Shown here: in pieces, positions 22,561 to 33,817 of the stretch
How positions within the stretch are numbered: position 1 is the stretch's first letter
Layout: each line of letters starts with the position of its first letter
Assembly: GCA_037349315.1 (NCBI GenBank)
Contig: JBAIAC010000007.1
Location: forward strand, 52,353,001 to 52,417,000
Direction: 5' to 3'
DNA: 64,000 bases
Source of the DNA: Chelydra serpentina
Taxonomy: Eukaryota; Chordata; Testudines; Chelydridae
Translations under genes and position numbers: made by a program
Notes under the pieces: generated by a model
Seen by the model: only the letters and a program-made list of their open reading frames with translations
The model's database searches: none
Told to the model about the DNA's origin: nothing

Positions 22561-25295
22561 TTGACCAGACAAGGTTTTCCCCCTCACCACCCCAAGGTAT
22601 GTGATAGTTTAATTTTTTTAGTACCAATGGTATGTTCTCACTATAAAGAACAAAAAGGAGACAAGAACCCTGCACACAAGATGCTTAACAGATGAAAGGT
22701 TTCTATGATCACAGAAACTGCACCAATTTAAATTAGTGCAATTTCGTATGCTGACCAAACCTAAAAGTAGACAAAGCAATGCAGTGCATAAAATCACGGA
22801 AGAATCCTGGTGCCATATAATCTTTTTTGGTACTAGTTGTCAAATGTTTAACTCAGCCATGCTCTCGGATCAGTTGCTTAAGAACCTCGGAAAGTAAACC
22901 TTCTCTCTCCCGGTCCAAGTCCCTTGGAGCGAATACATCTTTTTGGTAAAGCTTTGGAAAGGAAATAAACTAAATAAGAAGGTGCTTGAATGGATGGTCC
23001 CAAGCTTGTTTGTCTCCTGATTTCACTTGCAATCAAGGGATGCAGAATATGAGACAGATGCTGCAGCTGTATGATTACAGAAAATGCAGCTGTTAACACG
23101 TTTGGTTATTTTTCTGCTAACGAGGCATCAACTCTCTTGTGATTTTACTGTTTGGCAAGTGGTGGTTCTATAGTTTACCGTTTAATGAATTCTAGAGTAA
23201 CTTGGGTGGTGAGGACAAGCTGGAAACTAGTGATTAAATACTTCCTTTTTTGAAATTAGTAGTATATCTAAATATCTTTTTGTCCTCTGTCCCCTTAGGT
23301 ACAGAGTAGTACCTTAGATAATTTAATTTTCAGTTCTCTTAAACTTGGATTTGTAATGTAACAATTGGATTATCAAGGTTTCCATGAGGGCTCAACAAGT
23401 ATAAGTCATTTGTGTGAATTCTTTCATTCGTTATCATGTATCCATTAGTTAGCAGGGGCTGCAGTGGAATGAAGAACCTGACAATGTCGTTTCCCTGCTG
23501 AAGTGTATTTTATACCAAGGGTCAGAAGCTTGTGTTTTCATAAACCTGTGTAGGTTTGATACGAAGCCATGAAATAATACTCAACTGTCATTGTTCTAGT
23601 TTTGAATAGGGCTCTGAAAGTTGTGTATTGATGTGGTGAGGGATGGAGAATACTAGGCACCAACTATTGAGTCAGGTTGTCCAGGTAGCTTTCATAAACT
23701 ATGTAGCACAAATTTGGAGCCAAAGGAAACTTGATTTTAGAAAATCCACATAATACTAAGAACTGTCCTTTAACAAAGTAGACTCAGTACATTCTAGTAC
23801 TACTTTTTCTGGTGTTTTTGTTTGCTAATAAATCTTGCTAGATTACTTGAGTGCTATTGGGTGCTAGCTTTTGGGTGTTCTTTTCAGAATGTGGGATGAT
23901 GTTTGCATTGCTAAAATAGTCCAGTTTTCTCTTCATGCTGAGAATAGTAACCACCAAAATTGGCAATGTTATCAGTTTAATGGGATCCAGTCATGCATTG
24001 CGCGTGTATCTTGATATAGCTCATCCACTGATATCAAACTTACTATATCCATCACAGAGTCACACAGAACTCTAGGTGAAAACCTGGAAGTCTCTCCTGC
24101 TGTGTCTTTTTTATGTGACAAATTATAGGAAATTCAGAAAAATGCAGCAAAAATTATTGATATGAAGAATTGATCTAGGTGGAAAGATAAAAAAATACTT
24201 TTCTGAGAGATGATGGGGCAGGAGGAGAACAATCCAAACATCTGAATGGGTTTAAGTTAGTGAGGATGCTTGAGATGTGCAAGTCACTGACTCTAGATTC
24301 TTCGTTTTGTATTCATCATGATGACGTTGGCACCCACAGATGCAGTATCTCTCCAGAAATGTTTTGGATAACGTGTTTATCATTTGTAACAAACCCTTGT
24401 AGATCTGGCATCCATTGCTTTGGTAATAGGATTCTTCTTAGCCCTAAAAGCAAAAAGCACTTTTGAGAATAGTGTTTTGCCTCCAAGAATGTCTGTATAT
24501 TGTAGCAGGTCCTATTTAAGGTGACGATGTCCTCAGGAAAATGACTATGTAGTAGTGGTATCCTCTTACTTAATTACATATAGCAAGCAGATTTAAGTCA
24601 GTGACTAAAAAAGAGATTACTCGCATTGGAGCTGTGAAGCAACAGTTATAGAACGAGCTGGATTCTATTCTGCTTTGTTTATCTTCAACAAAATTAATCT
24701 AAGCTTTGACTGCACTCTAGGATACTGATGATAATGTGTAAGCCAAAAAGACAACATCTTGACTTTTGGGTCCTAAGTTGAGTATGTAGTACTCGCAGTT
24801 GGGTGGCAGGGGAATCATCCTTTGGTTTCTAAACTGAGTAAATTCGATGTGGAAATCTTTGAAATAGAAAATATGGAATTCCTCAGTAACGTTTCTTACA
24901 ATGCCTTTCTGACTTGTGCTTCCATATCATCTCTCTTGTACTAGATTTCAAAGTGGTTTATTACCTGTGGGTTAAACTACCACTTTGTTCACCAACATTT
25001 TAAAGGAGAGGTTCAGCTGTAATGCCAAAAATGCACTTATTTTTTAATTCATTTTGCTTCTCTAAAACTGAATATCTGGTCTTTGATATCGATTTGCCTT
25101 TTTTGATGTTTAAGGGAAACTGACTTCTAAAGGTGGGGAGAATGTTTAAGGAGTTGATGTTTTCTCATAACACTAGTTAACAAGAACAGGAATTATATGC
25201 ATGCACGACCCCATTAAAAAGCAGCTGCTTGTGATTGGTGTATAACCACTCATCATATCAAAGGTCTAATTCAATTGAAACCTTTGAAACAGATT
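22561..25295. other. Unrecognised intronic sequence
   Basis: About 2.7 kb with no repeat family or exon recognised. It reads as ordinary AT-rich vertebrate intron. Short open frames here have no supporting splice sites. Confidence 0.45.
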
Positions 25296-26386
25296 CAGGG
25301 TAGGTAAAAATTGAGAAAGATTATTTTAAATTAAATTAAATACAAGTTTATTTTTAAAAAATAAACCTATTTAACATTAAATTTGAAATTGACAACCTAT
25401 GTTAAGGCCTAAGCTACTTATAGTGTGTTAAAATCATTTCAACTAAATAAAAAAAAATTAAGGAGTACATGTTTATTGCCAACTTTCAAAGAAAGTCAAA
25501 CCACTGAACTGGTGGAAGTCACTGGCTAAGCACGGGCAACTGGATTTTGTTGAAGTGCTAAACTAGCTTTTGACAGCAGTAGTCTCTTCTGCAAATACTG
25601 TACAGAGAGAATATCTTTTTCATGTTAGTTTATTTCAATCAATTCAGCTCAATGATTAGTTCATTCAAAGTATAGACACTGTTTGGGAGTTGAAAAAGCT
25701 GGAAAGCTTTCTTCTTCTTTATGAATAAAAACTCAATGTGAGAGGGTGAGATTTACTAGTTTTAAAATCTTGAAGGACATGGTAACAGGAAACAATCAGT
25801 TCAATTCATTAAGTACAAATAATACTTCATTTGTTCAATAAACCAGTTAGTTTTAATGCTAAATGTTTCTGATAAACTTTTTTCTCATGTATCCAGCACA
25901 CGTAAGGTAGTTCTGTTTAATTTTAAAAGTGCCTTTTTTTTCTTTCTTTCTTTTTTGCATTTTTAATTTATTTGAATCTTCATCCATATCAGGCTTGACA
26001 CGAACCACAAGTTAATATATTAATCTAATAAATAAGAAATGCCTCATTCACCATTTTTAACATAGTAAAAATTAAGAATCTGACTGAATAAATGTAAGTC
26101 AAGCTATATAATTGCTTAAATAATTGTGTATAGATATAGTATATCCTCCCGGTTAGCAAAAAGAAGTACAAAATTTAGTATAAAGGCTATATTTAGTTGC
26201 AAATCAACATGTTCTTATGGTTACCAGCCAATGAGAATCCACATTTAATTAGGAAAATAACTAAAAAGTACAAATGCAAAACCTAAGTAAAATCAATTTA
26301 AATCAAGGTTTCCTGCTTGCTGCTTGAAATCATGATTTAAATCAAAGCAATTTAAATCACGGATTTTAATCAGTCTGCCTTAAACA
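25296..26386 (+). mobile_element. AT-rich hAT-family remnant, copy B
   Basis: It starts CAGGGTAGGTAAAAATTGAG. The interior is collinear with copy A, including CACTGAACTGGTGGAAGTCA at about 25502 (transposase C-terminal segment) and AATTTAGTATAAAGGCTATA-type sequence near 26170. It ends in repeated ATTTAAATCA motifs that mirror the left terminus. No open transposase frame survives, and no convincing 8-bp duplication was found. Confidence 0.65.
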
Positions 26387-26514
26387 TATTGCATGGAATC
26401 TGGATACATATTAATTCTTGATACTTTTACCTTTTAATGTGTTATTTTCTAGTATAGAGATACCTATTGCAATCTCTTCACATGATAAACTACTGTAAAT
26501 GCTTCTCTTGATGT

Positions 26515-26850
26515 GTAGAGAGATAAGGTGGGTGAGATAATATGTTTTATTGGACCAATTTCTGTTGGTGAGAGAGACCAGTTTTCAAGCTCTTCTTCAG
26601 ATCTAGGAAACTTACTCAGCGTGTCACAGCTAAATATAAGGTGGAACAGATTGTTTAGCATAAGTAAACACATATTTCAAGGGACTATTCAAGGTAAAGT
26701 GGTCTGTTAACACCCCTCTAGTCATAGAGAAGAAAGGAAGGGGGAGGGGAGAAGCTGGAGGGGGTTGTTAGTGGGTTATAGATTGTTGTAATAAGCCATA
26801 AATTCAGTGTCTCTTGATCTGTGGGATTTGAGTCCATCAATGCTAAATGA
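26515..26850. repeat. Turtle-type interspersed repeat
   Basis: Begins AGATAAGGTGGGTGAGATAA, continues TTTTATTGGACCAATTTCTG and CTTCAGATCTAGGAAACTTA, and ends near TAATAAGCCATAAATTCAGT. I recognise this as a high-copy repeat of turtle (and crocodilian) genomes. The class is not certain. Confidence 0.55.
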
Positions 26851-27158
26851 TTTTTTTAAACTACTAGCTATAAATAAACCACAACTTGCCATGTTCTGCC
26901 TAGGTATTGTGCAGTAGTACAAATATTTCAAAGTCAAGGTTGGGAGAGTGTATGAATTTTCTTCTGAATTCTAAGTGATACTTACTGTTGAAAGGTATCT
27001 TACTAAATGTAGTTTTCAGGGGTGGTAGCATATGATTTTAAGTATTCATAGTTATAGTTTTTGAAAAGCATTTTAAGCAGTTAGTCTCTTGGTAGCACTG
27101 GATGTGCCACCAAACCTGCAAGGGACTTATCCTGGGCTGTAAACTGCTCCTTATTTTA

Positions 27159-28915
27159 CTCCTGGGGGAATTCTGTGCCACTGCGTACGCACAGAATTCA
27201 TGTCCAGCGCAGATTTCTTTGCTTCCTTGCAGAAAAATGACTTTCTGATGAGGAAGCAAAGGGAAGCCGCAAGAGCGGCCACTCACCTCCCCAGCAGCAT
27301 GGGTGTGTCGTTTCAGGCGCCCGGAGGAGCTAATGGAGAGGTAAGTCACTAGCAGAGTGGAATGGGGTTGGGGATGCCCCGGCCAGTGCCAGGTCAGACC
27401 CACCCCACAATTGCCCAACCCCAGGCATCCATACCCAGACCCCCCTCAAACTCAGTCTCCCCCCTCCCCCCCCCAAACTCCCTGCATCCAGAGGGGGCCC
27501 CGCCGAGCCTCACCCCCTGCATCCGGAGCCCCCCACACCCAGATCCCCTTCCCCTGCTGAGCTCTGCCCCCTTGCACCCTATACCCTGGCTCCTACCTTC
27601 CGCTGTGCTCAGCTGTTAGTCCCGGCTGGGTTGGGGGTGGGGAAGAAGCACCCTTCCCCTGCATGGAGCGGTCGGGGCCTGGTCTGACCCACCCTCAGAA
27701 ATGTTCCCCAGCTCTGCACCAACCACCCCTGCTTCCTGTCCCCATTGCTCCTCAGCCATGGGTGGATGGGTCACTGTACAGGGAGTTGTTCTCCCATCTG
27801 CCCAACCCCTGTGCATCTGGGCTTCCCCCCTCCCCCCACCAGACCCCCTCGGCCAAGCCTCATCCCCCTGCACACAGAATCCCCAACCACCGAGCCCCCC
27901 CCACGCACCCAGCCCTCTCTGCCAAGCCCCATTCCCTTACATCTAGACCCCTGCAAAGCCCCTACACCCAGACCACCCTCTGCCAAGTCCCACTCCCCTG
28001 CACCCCGAATCCCCCTGCCAAGCCGCACCCTCCTGCATCTGGACCCTCACCCCTGCATGCAGACCACCCCCTGCTCTTGAACCCCATCCCCTATGTTCCT
28101 AAATCACTCCAATGAGCCTCCCACACCTCAACCCCCACACCACTGAGCCCCAACAAGCTGCACCTGGATCCCCACACCACCAAGCCCCACTCCTGCAGCA
28201 ACCTGACCCCTTCAGTGAGCCCCTCACACCCAGATCCCTCTGCCAATCCCCAGACCCTCCATGCTGAGCCCCAACCTCCTTCACCTGGACCCCCCCCTGC
28301 AGAGTCCAATTGCCCCTGCACCCGGAACACCCCTCCAACGAGCCCCTATGCATCCGGATCCCACCCCACCCAGACCACCCACTCTGAGCCACCTGCACCC
28401 AGATTGCCCCACACAGAACCCTCTCCCCCCACACACACCTAGATCCCCCCACACTAAGTCCCTCCACACATGGATCCTGCCGGGCTGAGCTTGCCTGCCC
28501 ACACCTGGTGCACCTGGTGTGGAGGGGCAGGGCCCTGGGGTGCTTCTGGGGCAGGCCCGGCTTTTGCACTGTGTCAGGGTCAGGTAGAGTGATCTCACAG
28601 CAAGTGTGAAAAGTCGAGATGGGGTTGGAGTTAGTAGGCGCCTATATAAGACAAAGCCACAAATATCGGGACTGTCCCTATAAAATTGGGACATCTGGTC
28701 ACTCTAGGGTCAGGTGCAGCCTCACCGCCGAGTCCATGTCCCATGCGGGGGGAGGGGCCTGCAGGGTGGTCTCCCACTTCCATGCAGCTGGTGGCCTATA
28801 CTGCTCTCTTCCATGCTGTAGCCTCCACATTTATTTATTGGCAAATAAAATGTACCCAATTTTAAAATATTGTGGACAGAATTTTTAATTTGTTGGCGCA
28901 GAATTCCCTCAGGAG
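27159..28915. mobile_element. Inverted-repeat element filled with C-rich tandem repeats
   Basis: The 22-bp ends CTCCTGGGGGAATTCTGTGC(CA) and, inward from the right, CTCCTGAGGGAATTCTGCGC(CA) match at 20 of 22 positions. The 5' part, with CACAGAATTCATGTCC and TTTCTTTGCTTCCTTGCAG, belongs to a repeat I recall from turtle genomes. There is no transposase frame. Most of the interior is a degenerate tandem array of CTGCACCCAGA-type units. A clear target duplication was not found; the flanks are TTTTA and TAATA. Confidence 0.65.
27375..28490. repeat. C-rich degenerate minisatellite
   Basis: About 1.1 kb of imperfect units of roughly 20-30 bp built from CCCCTGCACCC, AGACCCCC and TGCCAAGCCCC. It produces long but meaningless proline/serine-rich open frames on both strands. 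The strand asymmetry (C on +, G on -) is extreme. Confidence 0.7.
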
Positions 28916-31900
28916 TAATATTTACTGTCAGGAAAATCCACTTCCCTGTGAGTCTGCATCACTCTTTTTCATTTCAGGGGAAATCTGTTGTAACTGGCCA
29001 CTAGGAAAGATAGAGAGGAGGGGGATATTAATAACATTTGAACATCTATTTAAGTCAGGCATTTTGAACTTGGATGTAATTAAAATACAACTGTTTTATT
29101 AATTATATTTATAAAATATTGGAAAGAAATGCCTGTTCAAGGGGGATTAGACTAAGTCCTACAAAGGAATGGTGGGGGCTAGCAGAAGGGGACAGCTGAT
29201 GTCAATTTCAAGTGACTCTCTGGACAACCTGGAGATAATTCTCTGCAAAGCACTTATGCCGGAGACTTACCCTTTTGATGGGGACAAGAAGAAATAGGAT
29301 AATAGAAATAGCCATACTACAACAAATCAATTGTCCATACAGTCTGGTAGAAGGGCTCCCTCCAGGGCAGGGTTGTGTAGGATGGTTGCACTACCACTAC
29401 TGGACCTGTTTGGTGGATAAGTTGAAGACCCTTCTCTAATATGACAAAATTCATTTCTTTTAAATAGAACAGAAGATCTTGTTGCCTATTTCTGATTGCT
29501 CTTGATGTTTTTGAAGTTAAATTTGCCCACTGATGTATGAGAAAATAAGAGGAATTGGTCAGCCTGTAGGTTGACCAGCTGGTATTCACCATCCCAGACC
29601 CTCAAAAGTTCTAAAACCTACATCTCTTACTGAAAGAAGTGATCAGTACGTAAATCAACTTTCCCTCAAAAATCAACAGTGTTCCTGTTCCAGCACCAAG
29701 TATGAGGCAGTTCTGTGGACCATCAGTATGGGGGTCTGAGACTGAGTTACTTCTTATTTACCCTGGGACTTGTTAGATCTGGAACTTTGACATCTGAAAG
29801 AAACATCTGAACCAAACAGGTTTATAATTTATGTATTTTATTAACTAAACAAAAGAATAAAATAAAATACATATAAATAAATACATTAAAAGTAAGAGAA
29901 TATAAAAAAATACATTAAGTTGATTTAAACCAGATTAAATCAACAGCTTTATCTAATAATTTGGGCAGGCATAACTGAGAGCTCCCAAAATGTTAGGACA
30001 TTATCAAGCTCAGTATCAGTCAGTATATTGATGTTTCAGCCAAGTAGCTGATACAGGAAGGATCTAATCCCTCTCAGCTTCAAATTAATGTTGAGCTTTG
30101 ATGCCAATTAAGGGAGCTTTCCCAAAATTAATGGTGGTTAGTCAATAGCCAATCTGGCACACTACCCATCCCCAGTCACAGGGTTACATGAAATATTCCA
30201 ATACCATTCAAGATGATAGCTTGTTATTTTTAAAATTTGAATGACAAATTTAGGGGAAACTAACATGATTTCTCAGGAATAAGCATAAATCTTCTAACCC
30301 ATGAAATATTGTGTGATTTTTTCAGTCAGCAAAGTGGGTTAACCTGTGGCTGTTTCAGGTACTGGCAGAACTGTTTTATAGGTGCAATTCTCAGATCCTG
30401 TGGGTTTTATCCATACACACGTGTTCCTGCTCACTACTAGCCATCTGCTGGAGTTAAAAGTGGAAGAATGTTAAGGAAGAGGTGGAAAAGAAAACAAAAC
30501 CAAAAAGGCTGATACATATTCAGGATGGGTATCAACTCTTGTGGATAGCCTAAGAAAGCTGGACCGTGGTTGAAAAGATTAGTAGGTGCTCTTGTTGGCT
30601 CAGGATTTAACAGTGGTGGACTTACTGATTGGGTAGAAGTTACTTGCTTGTAGATATCGAGTCTTAGATGTTGCATGTTGCTGGACTCCTACCCTTTGGT
30701 GGCCACCTGGGTGGGTGGAGGAAGCACAGGCCATGTGGTAAGACATGGTGGCATCTCATGGCCAGAGGCCAGCAGCCAAGGTGCGCAGCAGCCACTGCAA
30801 CAGCCATTGCAAGCAAGCCGTGGTTTATGGCCAACAAGCCTGAAGTAACAAGTATTAGCTTCTTCCTGTCCTCCAGTTTTTGAGGATGGTGGTATGGCTG
30901 GTTCCCTCCCACTGGGAATCCCTCCTCAGGAGTCCCGTGGCAGATCATAATTGCATCTCCTTCTAAAGTCACTGGCATCACCTTATGTGTTTGATTAGGT
31001 CACCCTTATGCAAATTAAGAACCTCCCCCATTTCAGTAATTATGGACTCAAAGACCACGGATCCAAAAATATATCCAGTCAGTGGGCAAGTCCATAAATA
31101 TTTTGAGACATCTGAGGTCATGAGTCAGTCTACAGACATTGTCTCAACAGTCCTAAAAAGTCCCAACTCAGAAATAATTTTTAAAATGCAAAGCTAGCAA
31201 AAAGTTAGAACTGAAATCCTAGGAAAACACCAATCATACATTCACTCAACCATGCAGGTAGCAGAACCTGTTCCTGTTCTGCAGACAGATGCTTATAACT
31301 CCTCCTTTTATATTTTTGTTATGTGTTAGCTCCGTTTTGAATAGCGTTTTTAACACTCAAAATCTGAATAAAAGGTTAGATTTTAACTCAGTGGAATAAA
31401 AGTTTTTTTCCTTCCAAAATCATAGTCTTGGGATTCAGTTATTATGCAGGCCTATCTACAGATCAGACGGCTTACTTAAAGGTTGTGGCCGGTCCTTAAA
31501 ACAATTAAAATGTCAAACTAATTGTTAATTGTAGCACTTAGCCAAGTTCTTACCTGCGCAAAGATTTGTATATGTATTAAGTTTGTGTGTTATAGTTGGT
31601 ATGTCTCTGTCCATTTGTTTTTCTTTAAAGTTCAGCTTTCACATGACCTGGTAAAGTGAACTTATCATCTTGTGTCTAATTGTCCTGGAAAATGACTGGG
31701 AAATAGCCCTGCTTGTAACAACACATGAGTAATCAAAAATATACCTAGAATATATTTATACCATTCACCTTGGGCATGGGTTTAAATTAACTTTAATTAC
31801 TTTGATTAAAATCTGTGACTTATTAAAAATCATGTCAATTTAAGTAGGGACTGGACTTTCATGTAACATACTTGGAATAGTCCTTAGGCATGTGAGGGAT

Positions 31901-32173
31901 GAAGTTTAGGCTTTAATCCTGATTTTTCCTGGCTTCTGGGGCTTTCAGTATCAGTCACATATTTAATTACTGTCATATTCTGTGGTTTAATATTAAACCA
32001 CATCTCATTGCATCCTGTTTTCTGATTGGTTTAAACTGGCCATGACCCAGAAATACTATATTTTGTATAGTAACCAGTATCCTCAAATATTTCCTATTTG
32101 GCAATTGGTATATTGTGAGGCAATGGGTCCCTTTGGTGATATTAACAGACATTTTTTTTCTGTTTGTTTACAG
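28916..32173. other. 3' part of BAHD1 intron 1
   Basis: No repeat family is recognised apart from an AT-rich tract at about 29825-29950. The end of the intron has a clear polypyrimidine tract and TTTACAG acceptor (32167-32173). Confidence 0.5.
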
Positions 32174-33817
32174 GAGTGGAACCTGGTCCTATGACTCATG
32201 CCCGGAAGAAACAACTTTTCCTTCTAAAACATCCAGCTGGTTCTGCTGGCCAAGCTTTGTCACCAGTAGACGGTGAAAGAATGGATAGGACTGAGGCTGG
32301 GTGCAGTGAGCAAGGAGAGACCACTGATATTCAAAACTGCCAGAGTGGGTTTATGGGTGTGAACAAAAGCAGGAATTTGCAGGAGATCAGAAAGACGTAC
32401 CCATTAAGGAAACGTCTGATCACTTCTGTGGACAAAAAAACGTGCAAAGTGCTTCTCACTAGACTAGAGGACGTGGCTGGATCATTGTCAAAAGAGACCC
32501 AGAGTGGCACAAAAAGAGACCTCTCCAGTTGGATGGATGACTTCAGACCTCCCTGTTTCCCAGAACAAGTTCAGACTTTGGGAGCAGGGAAGAGTGATCC
32601 ATCTGGGGAAAAGTGCACAATAACTTGTCCTGGAACAGAACAGGAACCCAGTGCTGCTCCTTTGGAGCCCAGGAAACGAAGACTAGCCTCTCTGAATGCA
32701 GAGGCAGTGAATAACCTGCTGTTTGAACGGGATGATGGCTTATTATCTGGCAGGCGTTTTCGGAAAGACTCTGTCAAAGCCAGTGGAGATTGTAGCACTA
32801 AGGGCTTGCACTGCAAAGCTAGTGGCAACTGGCCCTCGTTGGGAAAACCAGCTGTAAAAATAGTTAAGGAAAAGAGTCAGAGTGGATCGAGTCAGAAATG
32901 CAATAGCTCTGACCGTTCATTGGACGACGTCTTTGAAGATGGAACAAAGAGGGAGGATAGTGGAATTCCCTTTCATCCCACCCCAAAGAGATTGGCCAGT
33001 CTCAATGCTGTGGCATTTTTGAAACTGACCCATGAAAAAGACCAACCTCTGAAGCCGAGGAGTAAATCGGATGGAGAGGGCAAGTCTGAGAACCACTGTT
33101 CCAAATCGAGGCTCAAGTGGGCCAAAGCCAATAGGAAGAATTGTGTCAAATCCAAAAAGGAAATGTCCAATGTAAAAATGGAGGGTCCACATGGCTGGCA
33201 AGGATTTCCTGCAAGTGCTTTTAGGAACGCAGACCATCAGGACTCCCCTAGTCTCCATGGAAAAATGGAATCTCTCAATTATGAACCATTATCTAGTTCC
33301 TATGATAGCACAGAGGGTTTCTATCACAGACTGCCTTTGCTTATGGGTGGGCAAGCTTCCATGAAGCCTGAGTATGGGAGACCTGGGGAGAAATCTCCTA
33401 CTCCCAAACAGGAATTTCATCAGCCTTCCTTCCCCGTGCAGCAGATCCATCCCTTGCCTGTGCCAGGAAATCACACGGATTGTGGATGTCTCTGTGAATC
33501 TTCAGATTTGACTCCATTGAACGGGTTTTATGTTTATTATGGCCAAAGTGGATACAGTGGCTACTCTCACTGCTCGGTTTACCCTAAGGATGAGCTTTCG
33601 CAGTCTACCTGTGAGGGGCTCTTGGTATCTCCAACTTCCTTACCATCAGGTACTCCTTTCCAGCCACTTCACTGGTGTAACTCTCCATACTGTTGTGGAG
33701 AAGGAACAGCTGTTAACAGTTACAGCCTTTGTGGAGTTATGCATGTGCCGGAGAGCAGGATTAGCAGTGTGCATACAGGACGGAACAACTACCCCTACAA
33801 AATGCCTTTTGCAGCAG
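32174..33817 (+). CDS. BAHD1: BAHD1 first coding exon
   Basis: The acceptor TTTACAG ends at 32173. Seventeen 5'-UTR bases precede the ATG at 32191. The coding part gives 542 codons plus one base (phase 1) and ends at the donor GCAG/GTAAGA. The start context is weak (C at -3, A at +4). It encodes the long, probably disordered N-terminal region with basic patches and both RLASLNA motifs, and ends KMPFAA. In mammals too a single large exon carries most of this region. Confidence 0.93.

Noticed and set aside
27357..28694. Long proline/serine-rich open frames on both strands
   Set aside because: They arise from the C-rich tandem array. All six frames are open because of composition, not coding.
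32571..33258. Minus-strand open frames opposite the first BAHD1 exon
   Set aside because: They are antisense shadows of a well-supported coding exon.
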